Origin: Bondarzewia mesenterica | Lineage: Eukaryota > Basidiomycota > Agaricomycetes > Russulales > Bondarzewiaceae | DNA length: 64,000 nucleotides | Reading direction: 5' to 3' | NCBI GenBank assembly: GCA_004802705.1 | Contig: SGPL01000006.1 | Span: 1-64,000 of the forward strand | Shown here: positions 57,001 through 64,000 of the stretch, one piece after another | Layout: each line of letters opens with the position of its first letter | Numbering within the stretch: position 1 is the stretch's first letter | Translations under genes and position numbers: made by a program | Notes under the pieces: model-generated | Database searches by the model: none | What the model was told of the DNA's origin: nothing | The model's input: the letters and a program-made list of their open reading frames with translations, nothing else

Positions 57001-58597
57001 GCACGCCTCCTAGCTATTCAAGCTTCAGGTCTCACCAAGGCGTATACCATCATACGCTCTCAATCTGGAACGTGGGCAGTCTCAACGACACAAGTTCCGG
57101 AAACCGAGACCGTGGCTAACCCGCTCCCGGGTGGCACATTCGTGCTCGACGGACGCACCGGTGCTCCCTGCAAAGCGGATCGCAACCGCCTCGCTATCGC
57201 TCTGGACCGCCAGGCTGGCAACATGGTCATAGGGTCCAGCAGGAAAGATAGTGAGGAAGAATCAGGGCCACAGTGTTTCCTGATCGTAGCCAGCGCGAAA
57301 GGCGTGAGGTGTTTCGCTGACCTGGGTGATGGGCGGCTGGCGAGGGCAGAGTACGGGAGCAAAGCGGGTGCGGCGAATGCCGTGCAGGTCGTCGAACGCA
57401 ATGGTACCTAGTTCTAACTTTCATTTTCATCGCAGTTGATGATTTATATCGCTTTTTTCTTTGTTTCTCAGGTTCATACGCTTTTGTCGCATTCACGGAG
57501 AGACACGAAGCTCTCGTATATTCCCTTCCCAATCTCGATTTTTTACACAGTCTACCTTTACCTACCATTTCGACTTTGTATGTCTCAAGCTCTCTCGTAT
57601 TGGTGCAGTATCATTTAACTCTTTCCCACAGACCACCTTCACCCGATGCCACAGGCGACTTCCTCAAACTCACTCCTCTCGCCTCTTACACCTCCCCAAT
57701 CCGTCGCATTCACCTCCACACGCTCTTCAACGTGCGACGCGGATACCATACTCCTCTCGTATCGCTCACAGAGCGCGCCGACGGCACGAGCAAGACCGTG
57801 CCAGCCCAGCCGCAGCCAGTCAGCATCGGCCCCGCGGGGTTGCTCAGCGTCGCGGGCTCGTGGCTTGGCGGACTCGTCGGACAAGGCAGCATGAGCGGGG
57901 ACCAGATCGACACCCTCCGTACGTGTCACTCGCACTTCACTGCACCAGCAAGGGATCCAGCTGACGACCTTTTTCCATCCTTCCGCCCATCCTGTTCTCT
58001 TCTCTTCTTGTGTTGTTCTGCTCCTCGCTCCTTTCTCTTGCTCTTTTTTTCCTTGTACTCATTCTTCTGCCTCTCTTGATCTTTACGCCTATCGACGGAA
58101 ACCAGTCGCCGGGCCCGACCGGCCCATACCCGAGAAACCCGCCCCGCGCGGAACCACGCAAGGAAGCGGGTACAAATACGCGGAGTGGGAGAGCAACCCG
58201 GCGGGGGCGTCCGCAGCGGAAGCATCGCGTACGCAGAGCACCCTCTATGAACGGCTGCACGCCGCCGTTGCTGAGAGAGGGTCAGTAGCTGCCGTTTCAT
58301 GCCTCTTTCTTCCCTTTTCCCTTCTTTTCTCCCCCTTTCGTTTCTTCTTTCTTTCTGTCATTTGTTATCATCATTGCCTTGGATCCGACGCGCTGACGGG
58401 CTCGTTGGTAGGGAGATGCTTGGTAATCTGGAAGAGAGCTTCAATTCGTTGGAACAGGGAAGCAAGAGTATGGTCGCGCAGGTGTGTGCTCTTTCCATAT
58501 CGCCTGGGCGTAAAGGTTAGTGCGCTGATCGTTGGTTATTCAGGCGAAGAGGCTGGCTACGCAGCAGACGGCGAAGAGCTGGTTTACGTTCCAATGA
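54059..58597 (+). CDS. Lgl/Sro7/tomosyn family protein with C-terminal R-SNARE motif
   Basis: WD40 double-propeller regulator of exocytosis that binds Sec9/SNAP25-type SNAREs. The start MFSLKSLGRTGLRDFSIEL begins the Lgl N-terminus. ALEYHLDVSAFAVDPVSSLIAIGTLGGIIQIFGAPG and FLEFATNIYKLVCIDEDDRLFLWDL are the first propeller blades. HPAGHFFVVGYDDGSIAFWAVED (near 55270) is the Lgl-specific blade, and the large exon 55240-56700 carries the second propeller. The C-terminus (58150-58595) reads STLYERLHAAVAERG-EMLGNLEESFNSLEQGSKSMV-AKRLATQQTAKSWF, an R-SNARE-like coil with Arg at the zero-layer position as in tomosyn and VAMP. Stop at 58595-58597. Multiple short introns. It probably acts at the plasma membrane in polarised growth; Golgi SNARE gene GOS1 lies nearby. 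Confidence 0.9.
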
Positions 58598-58913
58598 TCG
58601 TTTCTTAGCGGAACAACTGCAGTTGGAGAAAGGATATCTGGATAGCGAAGCGTCGTGGTATGTACAATTTGTCAGAAAATACATGCTGTTTGCAACCAGA
58701 GCTTTCAGTTAGCCAAAAGTGAGACAACTCTGCGATCGCTCAATTCGGTTGGCATCCAATCTGCTGATCTAAAAGCTATACACGGGTCTTCACAACTTCA
58801 CATGATTGGAACATTTCAGAACAATGTGCACGCGATAAGGGCTGCTAAGGACGGCCACGGAGACCCTGTCAATTCACCACATCTTCTCACTTTCTGTGTT
58901 CCCACTGCCTCTC

Positions 58914-59659
58914 TTAGAGTCCCTTTCCCATCATCATATCTGTCAAACCTGCCGTGAACTTCTTCCGTTGCTCATTGAGCAAGCCAAAGAAGCCGTCTTG
59001 TGAGGTGGTCTCGCGCTTGTGGTCCCACTCCTCTGTGTGGCTGGTGACTTGATGAGAGTCGTTCATGCGGAGAGTCAAGAGAGAATTGACAGTCTATTGG
59101 TACAAAAAGGTGAGTACAGCAGTTTTGCTAAGGTTTAGTGATGAGTGATTTGCTCACCTTGAACGGGGAAGAATTGGCGCTACGGTAGTATGCGACGTCT
59201 TGGTCGACAAGCATCGTATTCGGGGGGCCCGAAGGAGGGTTGGCCAAAATCCGGAATTTTTGGATGTCTGCATGAGAGAAGAGCTACGCAAGAAGACATA
59301 TAGTTCTGAGACAGCTCGTCGCGGACAAACTCATGACCGACGACTGACCTTGGGCAGGGCATCGAATTGAGCGCGTATGGAATTAACGCCGCGTGCAATT
59401 CCGACGGGGTCGTGGAAAACTGCATCGGAAGTGTATATGTCGTACGTGCTCTTTGATTGGAGAACATGTGTCGGTTTATGATCGTCGCTTGGACTTCAAA
59501 TGAATAGCGGCTCACGTTCTTCGGTTTGCAAGAGTACATCTCTTTAAGTGACTGCACGATGCGCTCCTCGTGGGGCTCGGCAGAGCGCTCATGAAGAGCC
59601 TGACTTTCTGCAGGCTTGAGACCCGCTGCGTTCGTCGCGTCTGGGTTACTCGAAGGCAT
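58914..59659 (-). CDS. NTF2-like (SnoaL-type) fold protein
   Basis: A small protein of about 170-200 residues with one NTF2-like domain assembled over three or four exons: EERIVQSLKEMYSCKPKN, then STYDIYTSDAVFHDPVGIARGVNSIRAQFDALPK, then a segment ending ILANPPSGPPNTMLVDQDVAYYRSAN and a C-terminal VNSLLTLRMN...EEWDHK. This is the usual pattern of fungal NTF2/SnoaL-like proteins of unknown substrate. The stop at 58914-58916 follows GLTDMMMGKGL. Two starts are possible: 59659 (MPSSNPDATN) gives a cytosolic form; 59758 adds 33 residues rich in Arg, Thr and Ser with almost no acidic residues, resembling a mitochondrial presequence. A TATA box 35-41 bp upstream of 59758 places transcription start close to the first ATG. 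Confidence 0.82.
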
Positions 59660-59792
59660 ATTTCGTTTGGCGGACGTGATGAAGAGGCGGGTTTCAGTGG
59701 GCTTGGTGTGGGTTACTACTCGAGTGAAGTGGGTGGTGCGAGGGGGGAAAAGGATCATGTAGGTAGAACGTACGACGGAGCATTGCTGTAGG

Positions 59793-59799
59793 CTTTATA
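59793..59799 (-). promoter_or_regulatory. TATA box of the NTF2-like gene
   Basis: TATAAAG on the minus strand, 35-41 bp upstream of the first possible ATG (59758) and about 135 bp upstream of the second (59659). Confidence 0.45.
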
Positions 59800-60204
59800 C
59801 GGTGAGAGTGTCTGTATCGGGACGCGATGGCGAGCGGCGATGATGCAAAGGAGGTCATGATCCTCCTTGCTACATCGTCATGCCAGTTCTCAGCACCGTT
59901 TTCGTCTATCATCTTGTGAATAGTATGTCATATTCGGAATGCCATCCAGAAGGCGCTGAGATAGACTGTGTTCCTCTTGGTAGGTATTGGTTGCAAACAG
60001 CAAATCTGCCACTTTGTTCAATATGGCAATACCTGCCATATATATCCGTCCGACTGCGCTGCCCATTAATGTTTCCATTCAGCCCGCCGGATCCATACCA
60101 TACCATACACCTTGTCTCCCTACAACTCCGCATCATCTCCCCATCTCTCATTCCCACATCGACTGAATTACTGGTAACTCTGAGCTCTACGTTGATCGTA
60201 AATA
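59800..60204. other. Divergent promoter region of the NTF2-like gene and GOS1
   Basis: About 400 bp. A TATATAT element near 60038 lies about 165 bp upstream of the GOS1 start. No coding sequence. Confidence 0.4.
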
Positions 60205-61313
60205 ATGGCCACATACGACTCGCTACACCGCCAGTGCCGCACGCTCGAATCGCTCTTCGACACGAAACTGACGTCTTACTCGCGGCTCGCCTCGACAGTG
60301 TCGAGGGCGACGGAGGACGTGGAAGCGGGTGAGTCGAGTGCGCGGTGGAGGGACATGGAGATGGAGGTTGAGGAACTGCTCGAGACGGTGTGTTCACCAC
60401 CCCTTCCTGTTTCCCGTCCCCTCGACCCAACCCGACCCATGCCGGTGCTTGTTTACTTGCGTTTAGCTGGGTGAGACGAATGATGAGCTGTCGAAGCTCG
60501 GCTCCGACAAGGAGAATCCGCCTTCGCAGTCGATGATGCGCGCCATTCAGCGGCATCGGGATGTGTACCAGGATTATGCGCGCGAGTTCCGGAGGACCAA
60601 GGTGCGTTCTGCTCCCGATCATCCATTTCCTCTCTTGAGCTGACCACCCATATACAAATTGTGGCGGCGTGGCGGATGATCATAGACGAATGTGCAGAGT
60701 GCGCTCGATCAGGCGAATCTGTTGAGTGGTGTCCGCAACGATATCGAGTGCGTCTGTCGTCTCCCGAATTTCCGAATAATGTGTAACATTTATTCCATTC
60801 CATACCTTCAGTGCATACAAATCGTCAGCAGCAGACTCGCTCCTTGCTGAGCGCGGCCGAATCGACTCGTCGCATCGCATGATCGACGAGACGCTCGAGT
60901 GCGTCCATATTGTGAATCCCTTCCTCGCGTCCTTCGCTCACTCTTATTCGGCTCGGTTATGTTCTTCACCCAGCCAAGCATATGAGACGCGCTCAGAGTT
61001 TGCACGACAGCGCAGCTCGCTCGGCTCAATCCAAACTCGCGTGGTTGGCGTTCTCAGTGCGTCCACACTTTCCTCCCCTGTATGCAATGTTCTTCTGATC
61101 ATTTAAATCTATTTCTGCGCCATATCCATCATCTATCTCTTGCCCGTCCCCACTGATTCGTCCGTTTGCTGGCCCTTATGGTTGCTAGGTACGATACCTG
61201 GCATCAACAACCTCCTCTCGATGATCCACAAGCGAAGGCGACGCGACTCGTTCATTGTTGGCGGGCTGATCGGGGTGTGCATCTTCCTGTTGTTGACCTA
61301 CATGATTCGATAG
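60205..61313 (+). CDS. GOS1: Golgi SNARE Gos1/GS28 (Qb-SNARE)
   Basis: Golgi Qb-SNARE acting in intra-Golgi and ER-Golgi vesicle fusion. Six or so short exons give YDSLHRQCRTLESLFDTKLTSYSRLAS, MEMEVEELLET-LGETNDELSKLGSD, MMRAIQRHRDVYQDYAREFRRTK, VQSALDQANLLSGVRNDI, then the SNARE motif MIDETLE-QAYETRSEFARQRSSLGSIQTRVVGVLS with Gln of RQR at the zero layer. It ends in TIPGINNLLSMIHKRRRRDSFIVGGLIGVCIFLLLTYMIR, the characteristic GS28 membrane-proximal basic block and C-terminal anchor. Stop at 61311-61313. Length and order match the family, and all key features are present. Confidence 0.95.
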
Positions 61314-61610
61314 GCCCGTCGGTTATCCATGCTTCACATAGGCATTCCCAGCTGAGGGGAGGGGGTGGAGGATGGACATTTCATTTCGCGGTACTCGTTG
61401 GCAACTTTATCATTCGCATTCGCACGTACTTACTCACCTTGTTGGATATTGTATCTCATTTCATGCATCTCAGAGCGTGCATGATCATCATGCCAGAAAG
61501 CAAAATGCCATGGCTACGGTGAGTGAATGCACCAATTTTTCGTGTGATCATCTAGGTAAGCTACAATACAATATCTACTTGTCGTCGACACTTCCTTCGT
61601 GATATCCAAT

Positions 61611-62963
61611 CTACGCCTCACCTCCGCTCTCACTCTCGTTATTCCCCCAGTCGTCCCACTTGCCCTTGCGCGAGCTCTTTACTGCGACAGGTTTATGCCC
61701 GCCCTTGACGAACGACCGCCAATTCTCCTCTAGCCTGCGCACGACGCCCCAAGCACTTTCGTCCGTCTCCCGCTCGACCTCGTACTCATCAGACCAATTG
61801 TGCTCGACGCGCCAACCTTTGACTTCGGCGACGATGCGCACCATGTCCCAGGTGCGCTGCGTGCAGTGGCGAACATTGCAGTAGTCAGACTCGGCGAGCA
61901 GGCGCGAGGGTGCACAGACGGCAATGAGAGCGCGGTGGTTGGGTGAACGGGAGTTGATGGCAGTCGAGAGGGAGAGGAAGACATTTGGATGGCGTTTCTA
62001 AATGAGTCGGGGGTAAGGGTAAGATGGGCAGACGAGGACGAGGGCGGTGGATGGGGAAATGCGTACCTCGATCTCGACCCATATTTGGGGGCTGAGGCCG
62101 CAACTGTGGAGGTCGACGCTGATGCGTCGCCAGGCGTGCCCGTGGATGTTACTCATGCGGTCGAGCAACTCGCGGGTGGGTTGGGGAGCTTTGACGGTGT
62201 GGATGCTGATGTTGCGACGAAGCTCGACGGCGATGGCGATTTCGGCTTCAAGAATGGCGAGCTGGTGGGCGAGGGGCGTGATGAAGGGCGAGAGCTCGCG
62301 GCGGGGGTAAGATTCGAGTTCTGTATCCGTGTTGGGCGGTTCGGCTTGGGAGCAACAGGGTTGGGAAGGAGAGGGAGAGGGGGCGGACGGAAAGGGGACG
62401 CGGGCGGCGCGGTCGATGCCGACTTCGCCGAGCATGGCGTTGGGGAGTGCAGATAGATTTGCGCGAAGGTCGGAGAGGAGGTCGGGAGAGGAGGTGCGGT
62501 GCGGGGAGGGAGGGTAGCAGACGGGATAATGCATCTTGAGCGGATTGGGGTGACGATGGGGTGAGCCAGAGAGAGCGGTAATGGTCTTCCTTTGAGGGTG
62601 GAGGGGTGAGGGCGATGGTATGTGCGAACCAAGGGTGATAGCCTGTGCCACAGGATGGATTGATATATGGGCGCGAGTTACAAAGTGATGGAATTGTGGG
62701 GTCAATGTTCTGAGTCGGAGGTTTTACGGTGAATGATGAGAGTGATGGCGATACTCACCAAAGGCTGGGACAACTTTATCGGGCCAGCGTTCGGCGAGAT
62801 CGCGCACTTTTCGCTGATCGGAGGCAGTGGTGGCCATGGCACAGAGGGTGATTGGGAGAGTATCCATCGTGTGGAGATCGATGGGCGATTCGACGGGATG
62901 ACAGTGTACATCGACGACGTGAGCGAGTACGGAGGGATGGGGTGTGTCTTCCTGAGAGCTCAT
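61611..62963 (-). CDS. TatD-family hydrolase, Cut9-interacting Scn1-like
   Basis: Metal-dependent hydrolase of the TatD group, in the branch of fission yeast Scn1 (Cut9-interacting). The start MSSQEDTPHPSVLAHVVDVHCHPVES carries the HxH metal motif. Further ligands are Glu in MLGEVGIDRAARVP, His in ISIHTVKAPQPTRELLDRM, His in SVDLHSCGLSPQIW and Asp in LLAESDYCNVR, so the active site looks complete. Two introns join the N-terminal exon (to about 62765), the middle exon (ending VEIE near 62070) and the C-terminal exon (KRHPNVFLSLSTAINSR onward). The C-terminus is extended and acidic (GKWDDWGNNESESGGEA). The middle exon is very C-rich on its coding strand. Substrate in vivo unknown; nuclease or deacylase activity is only inferred from the family. 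Confidence 0.9.
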
Positions 62964-63226
62964 GATGGTGAAAGCACTCGAGTGGAATTGGTATTTGTTG
63001 CTAAGTTATCCTGTAAAAAGCAGAACCAGTCGCTGTTGACGAGCACGGCACTGCCGCTGTATGTGGTCTCAGTCTAAAGGAGCCTTGTTCATGATATGGC
63101 TGCACACGGGTAGACGGAGAGCGAGTCGAAAGCTGTCGAAAGGCATACTTACCGACCCACAACACCAAACATCACCATACGACACACTTGCACGTCGCGG
63201 CGATGTTCCTGGCTCTGTGATTCTGC

Positions 63227-64000
63227 ATGTTTAACATCTTTCGTTCTTTTCACCGTCATTGCCTACCTGTACATACTCGATCCATATTCACCACCACCGT
63301 AGCACGGGCGATGGCCCGCAACATCACAATCGACGCGTCTCCGCCGCCTGCGCGGTGGATGAAAGATACTCTCGACCGCTCAGTGTTCCATCGTTCTATA
63401 CCTGTCCTCGCCATTCGCGTACCCCCTATCAAAGCTGGTGTGATTCTCAAGGCTGATGCCATGAAAAAGTGCGTTGCGAATTTCATCCGATCCCGCTCTC
63501 TTCAGAGGTGAAGGGACCGGAGCTAACTGACATCGGCATGTACGCATCTCTAGATCTATCATGAATCTGCCAAAAATTCGAAGCGTCGTGGCAGACCCCA
63601 CAAGTTCGGATGGGAACAAGCTCGTTCTTCTCCGAATTCAACGTGAAGGTGAGTTGCCGCCAGGATTGTGGTAGGGAGTGGCGGCGTGCTTTGCTGCGCG
63701 AAAAGTTGATGACCTCCGCAAGGTAGCTGATCTTTCGAACGATGTCAAGGAGTATTTGGAGACTCTCGATGCCGATTTGACAACGTATACTCTTGAGCTG
63801 GGGTATGACTATTGGACCGCGGGTACGTGCACATCGCCGTGCAATTTTTGAATCTTTGAATTGAAATATGGGTATTTGGCAGATGAGATTTTGCAGGCTG
63901 TCCTTCCAGAAGAGCTACTTGAGGGTTCTCCAACAGGGTTTTCCATCACTGGTCACCTCGGTATGAACAATATCGCCGCTTCCGTTATCTCGATCTAAAT
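63227..64000 (+). CDS. TRM5: tRNA (guanine-37-N1)-methyltransferase Trm5, 5' part
   Basis: Enzyme forming m1G37 (and wyosine precursor) next to the anticodon, acting in cytosol/nucleus and mitochondria. The window ends in an intron after GSPTGFSITGHLG, just before the HLN motif that normally continues this Trm5 signature, so the catalytic half is missing. Visible exons give ASPPPARWMKDTLDRSVFHRSIPVLAIRV, SIMNLPKIRSVVADP, KLVLLRIQRE-ADLSNDVKEYLE, LELGYDYWTA and DEILQAVLPEELLEG. The first ATG (63227) opens a 28-residue Arg-rich, acid-free leader (MFNIFRSFHRHCLPVHTRSIF) typical of a mitochondrial presequence. A second in-frame ATG at 63311 (MARNITIDASPPP) would start the cytosolic form. In yeast the same gene supplies both compartments. 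Confidence 0.9.

Noticed and set aside
1..64000. CRISPR array, operon, ribosome binding sites or phage defence islands
   Set aside because: The window is clearly eukaryotic nuclear DNA with spliceosomal introns; the only regular array (3995-4300) lacks spacer/repeat structure.

Overview
The window is nuclear DNA from a filamentous basidiomycete (Agaricomycete). The evidence is dense genes on both strands, many 45-70 bp GT-AG introns, and single-copy proteins of fungal type: class I myosin with SH3, Cro1/She4, Mdm1, Oac1, Gos1, Trm6 and an RTA1-like protein. The repeat-family proteins in the first 4 kb look like families I associate with Boletales-type genomes, but that placement is a guess. 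One ambiguous base (N, 1463) and three one-base frame breaks in otherwise good genes suggest a draft assembly.

Layout. 1-4600 is a repeat-rich, low-gene zone: a cysteine-rich, lysine-rich repeat-family protein (minus strand), a decayed second repeat-family gene (plus strand) whose three stops all fit CGA>TGA, and an array of GGGCCCA-centred repeats. 4601-5871 holds no gene. 5872-16902 holds myosin I (minus), a chromodomain protein fused to a helical domain of the thymine-hypermodification / 5hmU-DNA-kinase class (plus), a cullin C-terminal fragment (minus), the UNC-45/Cro1 myosin chaperone (minus) and Trm6/Gcd10 (plus). 17235-25067 holds the ER tether Mdm1 (minus), a mitochondrial Oac1-type carrier (plus) and a tRNA-Trp. 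25068-39350 holds a secreted RNase T2 with microexons (minus), an Msc7-type aldehyde dehydrogenase (minus), a RING-H2 ubiquitin ligase (plus), a secreted pepsin-type protease (minus) and a D-amino-acid oxidase family enzyme (minus). 40654-53725 holds a frame-broken RTA1-like gene (plus), an ARMT1/DUF89 phosphatase (minus), a disordered orphan protein (plus) and a very long coiled-coil protein (plus). 54059-64000 holds an Lgl/Sro7/tomosyn protein with an R-SNARE tail (plus), an NTF2-like protein (minus), the Golgi SNARE Gos1 (plus), a TatD/Scn1 hydrolase (minus) and the 5' part of Trm5 (plus, cut by the window edge).

Functional links are mostly housekeeping. Myosin I lies near its likely chaperone Cro1, two membrane-fusion proteins (Lgl/tomosyn and Gos1) are near neighbours, and two tRNA methyltransferases (Trm6, Trm5) are present. 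The most unusual locus is 11018-12387. It joins a domain from phage thymine-hypermodification enzymes to a chromodomain with an apparently intact aromatic cage, which suggests a chromatin-targeted enzyme or reader acting on modified DNA bases. Splicing is also unusual: two probable GC-AG introns (one right after the myosin start codon, one inside the RNase T2 catalytic motif) and a tandemly duplicated pair of 12- and 18-nt microexons.
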